From assembly GCA_016703535.1 (NCBI GenBank), contig JADJBV010000002.1, positions 2,232,001 to 2,296,000 of the forward strand: a DNA stretch of 64,000 nucleotides, in the 5' to 3' direction. How positions within the stretch are numbered: position 1 is the stretch's first letter; each line of letters opens with the position of its first letter. A model generated the notes under the pieces. That model was not told the origin of the DNA, made no database searches, and was given only the letters and a program-made list of their open reading frames with translations. This DNA comes from Deltaproteobacteria bacterium (GTDB lineage Bacteria > Myxococcota > Kuafuiibacteriia > Kuafuiibacteriales > Kuafuiibacteriaceae). The translations under genes were made by a program, and so were the position numbers. Positions 16,912 to 24,741 of the stretch are shown here, piece after piece.

Positions 16912-17886
16912 ATGCTCGGCCCGCCGGTGACCCTCGCCAACCTCTCGCTGCGGCAACTCGAGGTGTTCGAGTCGGTGGCGCGGAACTTGAGCTTCACCCG
17001 GGCCGCGCGGGAGCTGCACCTCTCCCAACCCGCCGTGTCCATGCAGATCAAGGAGCTGGAGCTCGGCTGCCAGTTGCCGCTGTTCGAGCGCCTCAACCGC
17101 GGCATCACCTTGACCCCGGCGGGGCGGGAGTTGGCCCGTTGTGCGCAGGCGGTGGCGGAGCAGGTGCGCTTCACCCGCGAGAACCTGGACGCCCAACGCG
17201 GCGTCAAAACCGGGCTCTTGACCCTCGGCGCGGTCAGCACCGCCAAGTACTTCGCGCCCGCGCTGTTGGCGGCGTTCCAGGCCAAATACCCGGGTGTTTC
17301 GATCCGCTTTTCGGTCGGCAACCGCCACGACATGATCAACCAGCTCGCCGACAACCGGGTCGACCTGATGTTCATGGGGCGCCCGCCTCCCGAGTTGCAG
17401 ACCGTGGCGGCACCGTTCGCGAAGCACCCGCTGGTGATCGTGGCGGCCCCCCAACATCGCCTGGCCGGCAAGCGGAGGGTCCCCCTTTCGGAGATGGGCA
17501 AGGAGCACTTCTTGATCAGAGAAGATGGCTCGGGAACCCGGGCCGCCATGGAGCAGCTCTTCGCGTCCGGCGACGTTGGTTATCAGGCGGCGATGGAGCT
17601 GAGCAGCAACGAGACCATCAAGCAGGCGGTGATGGCCAACATGGGGATCAGCTTTTTGTCGTTCCACACCGTCGGCCTCGAGCTGCAGGCCAAGCGGCTG
17701 GTGGTGCTCGACGTGGTGGGCCTGCCGGTGGTGCGGGACTGGTTCGTGATCCACCGGGCCGAAAAGCGGCTTTCACCCACCGCCCGAGCCTTCTGGGAGT
17801 TCGTTTTGGCGGAAGCGATGGGCCTGATCGCCCGGGGAATTGGGAGCTTGGCCCCCTTCGAGAGGCGACGGCGGCGAACCCGATGA
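16912..17886 (+). CDS. cbbR: LysR-type regulator of the cbb operon
   Basis: 324 residues. The N-terminal winged helix-turn-helix (SLRQLEVFESVARNLSFTRAA, LSQPAVSMQIKELE, at ~12-55) is typical of CbbR, and the effector domain (~95-300) has GLLTLGAVSTAKYFAPALL, DLMFMGRPP and NMGISFLSFHTVGLEL, all common in CbbR. Members of this group activate cbb transcription in response to metabolites such as RuBP or NADPH. Divergent orientation directly next to cbbL supports the name. The Arg-rich tail (RRRRRTR) is probably disordered. Confidence 0.92.
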   Translation: MLGPPVTLANLSLRQLEVFESVARNLSFTRAARELHLSQPAVSMQIKELELGCQLPLFERLNRGITLTPAGRELARCAQAVAEQVRFTRENLDAQRGVKTGLLTLGAVSTAKYFAPALLAAFQAKYPGVSIRFSVGNRHDMINQLADNRVDLMFMGRPPPELQTVAAPFAKHPLVIVAAPQHRLAGKRRVPLSEMGKEHFLIREDGSGTRAAMEQLFASGDVGYQAAMELSSNETIKQAVMANMGISFLSFHTVGLELQAKRLVVLDVVGLPVVRDWFVIHRAEKRLSPTARAFWEFVLAEAMGLIARGIGSLAPFERRRRRTR

Positions 17887-17996
17887 TTGCGGCACCCGAC
17901 CGAGGTTGGGGCGTTGCGCCTCGTTGGGCCCTCCGAAAAGGCCGAGGGGAGGTGATGGTACCGCCCTCGACGCGGTCCTGGCGTAGGGGGCGGAGC

Positions 17997-18476
17997 TCAG
18001 TCTTCGGGATCGGGAGCAGGGGCAGGGGCCGCGGGGGCGCCGGTGACTGCGGCGGCCGGCCAGACGTGGCGCACCGAAAAGCCGCTGCCGACCAAGGGGA
18101 CTTGCATGCCCAACTTTTTGGTCACGTTGAACAACAGCGGCGCGAAGAGGTTCAGGTAGAGGGTCCCGGCTTGTTCGCCGACCCGCATGATCACCCGGAG
18201 GTGGAGTTGATCTTGGTCGGCGCCTTCGGGCACCACCGCTCGCACTTCACCGGGCTTGGGATCGGGGCGGTAGTCCAGGCTGAGCTCTCGGGGATCGATG
18301 GTCATCAGCGCGATCTCCGGCTGATCCACCGACTGGAGCCACTCGACGATCGGATTTTGATCGTGCTTGAGGAGGATGAAGCGGCGGGTATCGAAGCCCG
18401 GGAGGCCTTCGGGGAAGGCGACCACGTTTTCTTCGGGGATCTCGAGATCCCCAAAACGGGTGGTGGCGATCTTCAC
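17997..18476 (-). CDS. fliW: Flagellar assembly factor FliW
   Basis: 159 residues from a GTG that overlaps the csrA stop (GTGA). FliW binds and inhibits CsrA, and free flagellin releases it. Recognisable parts are TTRFGDLEIPEENVVAFPEGLPGF, FILLKHDQNPIVEWLQSVD and LTIDP-like LMTIDPRELSLDY. The C-terminal tail is Ala/Pro-rich (APAAPAPAPDPED). A longer open frame to 18836 only reads antisense to the csrA region and is rejected. No flagellar structural gene is visible here. The pairing with csrA is a standard arrangement. Confidence 0.93.
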   Translation of the reverse strand: MKIATTRFGDLEIPEENVVAFPEGLPGFDTRRFILLKHDQNPIVEWLQSVDQPEIALMTIDPRELSLDYRPDPKPGEVRAVVPEGADQDQLHLRVIMRVGEQAGTLYLNLFAPLLFNVTKKLGMQVPLVGSGFSVRHVWPAAAVTGAPAAPAPAPDPED

Positions 18477-18715
18477 TTCTTGGACTCCGCGTTGGCCTTG
18501 GGCAGCTGGGAGAGGGCGTCGGGCAAGGAACCCTCTTGAACGGCGGCTTGGTTCGCGGCGCAGAGCTCTTCGTAGATCTCTTCGCGCAGGACCCGAACGT
18601 GGGCCGGGGCCTCGATCCCAATCTTGACCTGACGGCCACGGATCTCGCGAATCACGAGGACGATGTCCTCGCCGATGCGTATCTTTTGTCCGGGGCGGCG
18701 CGCGAGTGAAAGCAC
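18473..18715 (-). CDS. csrA: Carbon storage regulator CsrA
   Basis: 80 residues from a GTG start. Small dimeric RNA-binding protein that represses translation by covering GGA sites. The core MLSLARRPGQKIRIGEDIVLVI..RGRQVKIGIEAPAHVRVLREEIYEEL contains the conserved LxRxxGQxIxIG strand and the APxxVxVxRxEI RNA-contacting segment. The tail after residue ~52 is longer than in E. coli CsrA. It is coupled to fliW by a 4-base overlap, the layout of FliW-CsrA switch operons. Confidence 0.95.
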   Translation of the reverse strand: MLSLARRPGQKIRIGEDIVLVIREIRGRQVKIGIEAPAHVRVLREEIYEELCAANQAAVQEGSLPDALSQLPKANAESKK

Positions 18716-18769
18716 TGGACGGGAATCCCTCCTGGAGACCCTGGCCTCGGACGATGGCCCATGGCCCGG

Positions 18770-18990
18770 AAGAACGCAAGATCTTGGGGTCCCGGTTCTG
18801 GACCGGGACCCGGACGGGACCCCAAGCTCCGGCCAACCGAAGGCGCGCAGCCCGCCCCGCGGACGTAGTGGGGGTCGGCTGTGCCTGGCTTTGCCTGTCT
18901 TTGCCGGACCGCAGGCCCGACCACCAGGGGATTGGAGACCGCTAAGGAATGCAGGAACCCAGGAGCCTGAGGAATTTGGGTCGGGTCTCC
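18770..18990 (-). repeat. Dispersed intergenic repeat, copy related to the 36.5-37.8 kb array
   Basis: The gap between csrA and lysC (18716-19004) holds no gene. On the minus strand it contains GGTCCGGCAAAG, CCGACCCCC, CGCGGGG, TGCGCGCCTTCGG and CTTGGGG, in the same order as 36510-36600. Its plus strand has CGCTAAGGAATGCAGGAACC, resembling the arm of the 147-bp repeat unit. It is a diverged single copy. Confidence 0.5.
18783..18826 (-). terminator. GC-rich hairpin after lysC, without clear T-tract
   Basis: Arms CTTGGGGTCCCG (18783-18794) and CGGGACCCCAAG (18815-18826) are a perfect 12-base inverted repeat, with a further nested GGTTC..GGACC pairing inside. It lies downstream of lysC and upstream of csrA. 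No run of T follows, so intrinsic termination is uncertain; it may only be part of the dispersed repeat found here. Confidence 0.4.
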
Positions 18991-19004
18991 GGAAGGGAGA
19001 GGGC

Positions 19005-20237
19005 TCAGGCGTCGGGTGAGGCTTCGATGCCTGCCGCGACCTTGAGGCCTTGGTGGAGCGAGGCCGCGGCGGCTTGGGTGCGGGTTCGATCGAGGAGGAA
19101 GGTGATCCGGAAGGAGGAGGTGGTCATTCCGTGCACTTCCACCCCGTCCGCCTCCAAGATCGCCAAGGCGCGCTCCAAGAGGGTTGAGCTCTTGGTGATG
19201 CCTTCGCCGATCAGGGACACCGCACCCCGGTCGACTCGGTAGCTGCCGGGGCCGAAGGTTTTGGTCACCGCGGCCGCCACCTGGGTGTCGTTGTGGACGT
19301 TTTCCAGTGGCACCACCGCGCTGAAGGCCATCCGGTCCGACAGTTGGGCGAGCTGGAGTTGTCGCGGGTGCACCTCGAGTTCGGTCAGGCGGAGGAGGAG
19401 GGCCCGGATCGCTTGGAGTTCGGCGCTGCCGGCGATCACCGAAAGTTCGCGTTCGAAGGCCACCCCCCGGACCCCGGAGGCGGGTGCCGGCGCGTTGACT
19501 CGGATGATCGTGCCCGGATCACTCGAACCTGTCTTCTTCGCGTAGATGGCGATGCCCTTCTCTTTGGCGAACTCCACCGCTTGGGCGTTGAGCACCTTGG
19601 CCCCGGCTTCGGCCATCTCTTGCATCTCGGCGTAGCCCAGGCTGGGGATCTTTTTGGCGCCTTCGCTGATCCGGGGATCGGTGGTGTAGACGCCGTCGAC
19701 GTCCGAGTAGATCTCACAGGACTCAGCGTTCAGGGCCGCGGCCAAGGCGACGGCGGTGGTGTCAGAGCCGCCGCGGCCCAAGGTGGTGATCTCTTTTTTG
19801 TAGCTGACCCCTTGGTAGCCGGCGACGATCACGATCCGGCCCCGGTCCAACTCGTCTTCGACGCGAAAAGGCCGCACCTCGATGATCCGGGCGTTGGCGT
19901 GGCTGTCGCTGGTCAAGATGCCCGACTGGCTCCCGGTGAGCGAAACCGCCTCCAGGCCCTCTTCGCGGATCGCCATCGCCAAAAGCGACATCGAGATCCG
20001 CTCGCCGACCGACAACAACATGTCGAGCTCGCGTCGATCCGGCTCTTTGGAGATGGCTTTGGCCCGGGCCAAAAGTTCGTCGGTGGCGTCGCCCATGGCC
20101 GAGACCACCACCACCACGTCGTGGCCGGCGCGGCGTTTGGCGGCCACCAGCTGGGCCACCTGCTTCAGCTTATGGGTGGTGGCGACCGAGCTGCCGCCGT
20201 ACTTCTGAACGACGACCGAACGGGACGAAGATGACAC
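19005..20237 (-). CDS. lysC: Aspartate kinase
   Basis: 410 residues from GTG at 20237 (VSSSSRSVVVQKYGGSSV). Phosphorylates aspartate, the first step toward Lys, Thr, Met and diaminopimelate. The kinase domain shows KYGGSSVAT, VVVVSAMGDATDELL, TLGRGGSDTTAVALAAAL and YSDVDGVYTTDPR. Two ACT domains fill ~265-410 (AIRALLLRLTELEVHPRQL, SLIGEGITKSSTLLERALAIL). Length fits the ~405-residue family, whereas the longer frame to 20354 adds Arg/Pro-rich shadow sequence. It starts 4 bases after the stop of the TPR gene, so the two may be co-transcribed. Confidence 0.95.
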   Translation of the reverse strand: MSSSSRSVVVQKYGGSSVATTHKLKQVAQLVAAKRRAGHDVVVVVSAMGDATDELLARAKAISKEPDRRELDMLLSVGERISMSLLAMAIREEGLEAVSLTGSQSGILTSDSHANARIIEVRPFRVEDELDRGRIVIVAGYQGVSYKKEITTLGRGGSDTTAVALAAALNAESCEIYSDVDGVYTTDPRISEGAKKIPSLGYAEMQEMAEAGAKVLNAQAVEFAKEKGIAIYAKKTGSSDPGTIIRVNAPAPASGVRGVAFERELSVIAGSAELQAIRALLLRLTELEVHPRQLQLAQLSDRMAFSAVVPLENVHNDTQVAAAVTKTFGPGSYRVDRGAVSLIGEGITKSSTLLERALAILEADGVEVHGMTTSSFRITFLLDRTRTQAAAASLHQGLKVAAGIEASPDA

Positions 20238-20241
20238 GGCG

Positions 20242-21627
20242 CTACTCCGATCCGCCCTTGGCTTGGGCGCTCTCCGGAGCAACCGGCGAGGTGCCCTGGG
20301 CCGTTCCCTTGGGCGCGGGCGTGTGGCCCGGGATCCACCAACCCAGGTCATCACGGAAGACCCAGGCCAAGCCGAAGAAGTAGGCCACCATCAACACCGC
20401 GGCCACCACGCCCAAGATGACGTGGCTCCTTTTGGCGGTGGGCTCGACGATCTCCAGCCGCGACTTCTCTTTGGGGCGGTTGATCTCCACCAGCGGGGCG
20501 GTCGCGGCCGCCTCGATCCGTTGGGCGGGCCCCCGAGGGGGCGGAGTTTCGGTCAGGCCTTCGGTCAAGGGGGCGGGGGCCCGGGCCGTGGGCAGGGCCT
20601 CGAGGGGTGCACCTTGGGCTTCGATGTACTCGACCAAGGTGTCGCTCAGATCCGAGTGGCCCCGAGCGCTGCGGCCGTCGTTGGCTGAGACCCCCAAGGC
20701 GTTGCGGCTCGGGGTGGTGGGCGGTTCGGTGTCCCGCATCTCCGGCAGGTCGGTGGACTCCGAGACCGGGCGGACATCGAAGGGCAGGTGCTCTTGAAAG
20801 AGAGGTTCATCGTCTAGGCCGAGGGCCTCGAAGCCCGAGCCCGAAACATCACCAAACAGCGGGGCGGGCTCTTTGCCGTGGCCCATCGGGGTCGCGTCTT
20901 CGGTTTGGACCTCGTGCAGCTCACCCGGCTGGGTGGTGTCGACGATCGGGCCCTCGATCTCGGCCAGCTCACTGACCGAACGGGGCGGCCTGGGCATGGC
21001 CTTGCGGCGGATGATCTGGGTGACCTCCACCCTCCGCGACAACTCCGGTACGGCCGCGCCCAACCCGAGATCTTTGGTGAGATCCGAAAAGAGGTCGGGC
21101 ACCCCTGGGAAGGCCGGGGCCGGCGGCAGATCAGGTTCGGGTTCGGGCAAGGACTCAGCCCGGATCGAGGGGCGCTCTGGGGCCGGCCGCCCGTTGGGCG
21201 GGAGCAGATCGCTGACGTCGGCCTTGGGTGCACCCCTCGAGGGGGCGATCGCCGTCGGCTCGTCATCGATCGGCGCCATCGCCGAACGTTTGGCCAAAAG
21301 CGCCGCGGCCCGACCCGGGGCCCCCGAGTCCACGTAGGCCTTGCCCAACAGGCGCATGCCGCGGCGGTGGGCCGGATCGATGGCCAAAGCCCGGCGCAGC
21401 TCGACGTAAGCTACCCGGGGGCGGCCCAGAGCCAACAAGGCAGCGGCCCGCTCGACCCGGCCTTCGACGCTCTCGGGTTTGGTCTGCAGCCCGTGTTCGG
21501 CGACCCGCAGGGCCTCGGCGGCGTGGCCGCGAGACAAGAGGGCCGAAGCGAGGGGCACGAAGCCTCGCTCGGGGGACTCACGAAAGCGGGTTACGAGGGC
21601 CTTGAGGGCCTCGTCCTGCTGCGGCAT
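20242..21627 (-). CDS. TPR protein with C-terminal transmembrane helix
   Basis: 461 residues from the ATG at 21627 (MPQQDEALKALVTRFRESPERGF). Residues 1-115 are TPR-like helices (AAEALRVAEHGLQTKPESVEGR, GRPRVAYVELRRALAIDPAHRRGMRLLGKAY). The middle ~280 residues are acidic, proline-rich and low in complexity. One hydrophobic helix sits at ~401-424 (VILGVVAAVLMVAYFFGLAWVF), followed by a short Pro/Gly-rich tail. This matches myxobacterial TPR proteins of unknown role. The next gene, lysC, follows by 4 bases. Confidence 0.8.
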   Translation of the reverse strand: MPQQDEALKALVTRFRESPERGFVPLASALLSRGHAAEALRVAEHGLQTKPESVEGRVERAAALLALGRPRVAYVELRRALAIDPAHRRGMRLLGKAYVDSGAPGRAAALLAKRSAMAPIDDEPTAIAPSRGAPKADVSDLLPPNGRPAPERPSIRAESLPEPEPDLPPAPAFPGVPDLFSDLTKDLGLGAAVPELSRRVEVTQIIRRKAMPRPPRSVSELAEIEGPIVDTTQPGELHEVQTEDATPMGHGKEPAPLFGDVSGSGFEALGLDDEPLFQEHLPFDVRPVSESTDLPEMRDTEPPTTPSRNALGVSANDGRSARGHSDLSDTLVEYIEAQGAPLEALPTARAPAPLTEGLTETPPPRGPAQRIEAAATAPLVEINRPKEKSRLEIVEPTAKRSHVILGVVAAVLMVAYFFGLAWVFRDDLGWWIPGHTPAPKGTAQGTSPVAPESAQAKGGSE

Positions 21628-21658
21628 CTCGGCCGTGGAAGCCACTAAGCCTCGGAAT

Positions 21659-23578
21659 CTACCAGCCCCGACGGCGGCGGGCCAGGAGCAGACCGAAGAC
21701 CGCCACGAAACCCCAAGTTGCCCCGGTTCCGGACCCTTCGGCCTGGGTGGCGCTGCAGGCGCAGCCGGCACTGCATTCGGGGTCACACTCCGCGCAGCCG
21801 GGGTCGCAGTCGAAGGTCAGATCGCAGGCGCAGTTGCACTCGGGGTCGCAAGCGCAGTTGTCGTCGCAGCTGAAGGTGTTGTCGCAGGCGCAGACCGGCG
21901 GCGGGGTAATGAAGCCCACGTCGGGGGTGCCGGTGCCAGCGTCCGGGGTGGTGCTGCACTGGGGATCGCAGGCACAGCCGGCGCTGCAGGTGGAGTCCAC
22001 GTCGCAGGCGCAGCTGCACTGAGGATCGCAAGCGCAACCTTGTTCGCAAGCCGAGCTGGTGTTGCAGGTGCACTCGGGCACGCCGGTGTCCACGGGGCCC
22101 ACGCCGCCGTCGGGCACCCCGCTGTCGACCGGAGGTACACCGGTGTCCGGGAAGCCCGCGTCGGGCGGGTTGGGCGGCACCCCCGGCGGTTCACAGATCG
22201 AGACCGAACCGCCACCTTGGAGGTTGTAGGTGTTGCAGCTCTGGGCGTTGTTGCAAGCGCTGGGGTTGCCGGCGCAGTCCTGAAAACAAGTGGCTCGGGC
22301 GTTGGAGACCAAACACGGACCATCCAAGCAGGAGGTCAGGCCTTCGCAGCTGCGGCCTTGGGTTACGCCCGGGAGGCAGAAGTTCTGTCCGCCTTGGAAG
22401 GACTCACAACCCCAACCCGCGGGGCAGGCGCCCGGATCACAAGGGGGCGAGCAGATGCCGACACAGGTCAGGCCGTTGGCGCAGACGCTGTTTTGTCCGC
22501 ACTGCTGGCCCAGCTGCAGTTCGGTGAAGTTGCCCGGATCGTTGCAGTCGTTGCTGCGTGGGAAGCAGTAGTTGCCGGTGCTGCCGTCTTGGAACTGGAC
22601 CTGGAGCGATTGGTAGTTCATCGGGCAACCGCCGGCCGCCGGGGTCACGCAGCGCCCTTCTTGGGGGCTGGGCAAGCCGGTGATGCAGATGCCGTTGTTG
22701 GCGCAGGCGCCGGGCAGGCCAGTCTGACAAACTTCGCAGAGCTGTTTGTTGAGGCCGTCGTCCCGCAAACACACTTGTTGGCCGGCGTTTTGGGGGTTGG
22801 GTCCACACGCATAACCCACCGGGCAGGTGCCGCAGGTCTGGGTGCAATAACCGGAGGCCCCCGGGTTGACGCAGATGTTGCTGGTACAGGTCGAGTTTTG
22901 GTTGCACGCCCAACCCAGGCCACCGGGGGTGCCGGGGTAAAGGGCGCAGGCGCCTTGGATGTCGTCCGCGAAGGGCACGCGGAGGGTCCCGCCCGCGTAG
23001 GCCGCGTACATCACGGCGCCGCCGATGTTGCAGGTGCCGTTGTCGTTGCAGTGATCGAGGCCGATGAAGTGCCCGTATTCGTGGGTGGTGATCGAGGTGA
23101 TGTCGGTGTTGTTGCCCGTGTTGTCCCAGAAGAAGTCGTTGTCGTTGAGCTCGATGTCCGAGTCGAACTTGCAGCCCAGCTGATGGAACTGGCCGGTGTC
23201 GTCGGTGACGTTGCCGCAGCTTTGGCCGCTGCTGGTGCTCCAGGTGACGCCGATGGTGCTCTGGCCGTTGCTCCAGTTGTCCTCGAAGAAGATGTTGAAG
23301 CTGCCGTCACCGGTGTCGACGGTGGTGCGGCAGGCGCCCGCTTGAGCGGCCGCGGTGTACGTGGTGCAGCTCAGGCCACCACCGGCTCCGGTCGCGACCC
23401 AAGCGTTGACGCCGGCCAACAAGGCGGCCCGCTGCTGGTTGGCGTTGAGGTTGGTGTTGGTGCCATTGGCGGTGATGCAATAGGGGATCGGGAAGCGGTT
23501 GCTGCTCCACCGGATCCCGGTGGGCAACCAGGCGGCTTGAGTGAGGGCGAGGGTCAGGGCGAGTTTTGACAACAACAT
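21659..23578 (-). CDS. Secreted matrixin-like metalloprotease with Cys-rich repeats and MYXO-CTERM tail
   Basis: 639 residues. Residues 1-16 are a signal peptide. The catalytic domain (~20-215) contains HEYGHFIGLDH at 166-176, the zinc motif of matrixins. Residues ~220-450 are Cys-rich segments of the type CxxNSTCTSNICVNPG and CANGLTCVGICSPPC. Then a Pro/Gly/Asp-rich linker (~465-500) leads to repeated CxCDPQCxCACD units. The end is SGTGATWGFVAVFGLLLARRRRGW, a MYXO-CTERM-type sorting tail (hydrophobic helix, then Arg cluster). It is probably anchored and then exposed at the surface. Followed by a TPR gene and preceded by a secreted protein. Confidence 0.88.
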   Translation of the reverse strand: MLLSKLALTLALTQAAWLPTGIRWSSNRFPIPYCITANGTNTNLNANQQRAALLAGVNAWVATGAGGGLSCTTYTAAAQAGACRTTVDTGDGSFNIFFEDNWSNGQSTIGVTWSTSSGQSCGNVTDDTGQFHQLGCKFDSDIELNDNDFFWDNTGNNTDITSITTHEYGHFIGLDHCNDNGTCNIGGAVMYAAYAGGTLRVPFADDIQGACALYPGTPGGLGWACNQNSTCTSNICVNPGASGYCTQTCGTCPVGYACGPNPQNAGQQVCLRDDGLNKQLCEVCQTGLPGACANNGICITGLPSPQEGRCVTPAAGGCPMNYQSLQVQFQDGSTGNYCFPRSNDCNDPGNFTELQLGQQCGQNSVCANGLTCVGICSPPCDPGACPAGWGCESFQGGQNFCLPGVTQGRSCEGLTSCLDGPCLVSNARATCFQDCAGNPSACNNAQSCNTYNLQGGGSVSICEPPGVPPNPPDAGFPDTGVPPVDSGVPDGGVGPVDTGVPECTCNTSSACEQGCACDPQCSCACDVDSTCSAGCACDPQCSTTPDAGTGTPDVGFITPPPVCACDNTFSCDDNCACDPECNCACDLTFDCDPGCAECDPECSAGCACSATQAEGSGTGATWGFVAVFGLLLARRRRGW

Positions 23579-23590
23579 GGTGATCCTCGC

Positions 23591-24220
23591 TCAGCGGCCC
23601 TGAACGGTGGGGAGCGGAGCTTTGAGGCTGGCGCCTTTGCGGGGCTGCACGACGGCTTCGGTGGGGATGCCCCGGGCGTAGCTGCGGACCTCTTTGAGGA
23701 AGGTGTCCAAGCGGGTGGTGTCCATCGGCTCCAACTCTTCGATCTTGGCGGGGCGCCCGTCGGTGCTCGGCTTCAGCGCGGCCACCCGAGGCTTGAAGTT
23801 GACCCAGTGTTGTCGCCCGTCGAAGTCGACGTCGTATTTGCCGATGCCGATGCCGATCTCGATCAAGAACGGACCGTAGGGCTCGAGGAACAAGACCACC
23901 TCTTCGCCGGGCTCGTACTGGGAGAGGCCCGGGGCGGTTTGCTCGAAGTCCCCGACCTTGCCGCCGCCGCGCCGGAGCACGAACCGCTCCCCGGCCTTGA
24001 GGTCGCCCTTGATCGCCTCCTTGACGAGGACGGTGGCCACAGTGCGCACCTTCGCGCCTTCCACCTCCCACTCGGACTCGACCCGTTCGATGATCCCGTG
24101 GACCACCACCGCCGAGATCTGAGTTTTTTCGGCCAAGCTCATCCACTTGACGACCGTGGCGTGGGCCGGGGCGGAGATGAGCACGCCGACGAGGGCGAGG
24201 AGGGGCGTACTGAACTTCAT
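23591..24220 (-). CDS. Secreted protein of unknown function
   Basis: 209 residues with a signal peptide (MKFSTPLLALVGVLISAPAHA). The mature part begins TVVKWMSLAEKTQISAVVVHGIIERVESEW and contains a beta-rich core (GERFVLRRGGGKVG, EEVVLFLEPYG) found in small myxobacterial secreted proteins located next to matrixin genes. I cannot name the family. It lies 12 bases upstream of the protease on the same strand, so it is probably co-expressed and may assist it; the link is positional. Confidence 0.75.
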   Translation of the reverse strand: MKFSTPLLALVGVLISAPAHATVVKWMSLAEKTQISAVVVHGIIERVESEWEVEGAKVRTVATVLVKEAIKGDLKAGERFVLRRGGGKVGDFEQTAPGLSQYEPGEEVVLFLEPYGPFLIEIGIGIGKYDVDFDGRQHWVNFKPRVAALKPSTDGRPAKIEELEPMDTTRLDTFLKEVRSYARGIPTEAVVQPRKGASLKAPLPTVQGR

Positions 24221-24423
24221 GGCGATGCCTAGTCATGTCCGTTGAAGGGGCCTTCGGTCACGCGGCACGGCGACCGACGGTAGAAACCCGAGCCGGTCCC
24301 AGGGCCAAAATACACAATCGTTGCCGACCCTTGGGTGTCCTGGGGAGCAGACATGAGGGCCCCCGGTCTCACTCCGCAACCCCCCTAGAACCACCCACCG
24401 ACCCCAAATCGCTCCAAAAACCT

Positions 24424-24618
24424 CGTCCGTGATCGTGATCGTGGCCGTGGCCGTGGCCGTGGCCGAACCAACCCCTCGGCAGAGATGCGCTGTGATCCTA
24501 GGTACTTACAGCGTCGGATCGAGGCGGCGGTGACGTTCACGACGACGGAAGGTTCACGCCCACGTGCACGGATCGTTCACGGCCACGGCCACGTTCACGA
24601 ATCACGATCACGATCATG
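24424..24618. repeat. Hexanucleotide repeats in opposite orientations
   Basis: The gene-free stretch 24221-24741 contains GTGATC x2 followed by GTGGCC x4 (24429-24464). About 110 bases on, 24552-24618 holds the inverse pattern (GGCCACGGCCACGTTCACG, then ATCACGATCACGATCA). The two blocks are complementary and could form a long stem. A short A/T-richer piece with GATCCTAGGTACTTAC lies between. No credible gene is seen in this gap. Confidence 0.65.
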
Positions 24619-24741
24619 AGCCGGAAGGAGGCGCACCTGGATTTCGGCTTGAGGGCTCGAGGTGCGTGGCAACTTCGCCTCACTTCTTGGGGCGAGGGGC
24701 GAAGGCGATCCCTCGGCGCTTGTGGCAGGATGCGCCCCGTC

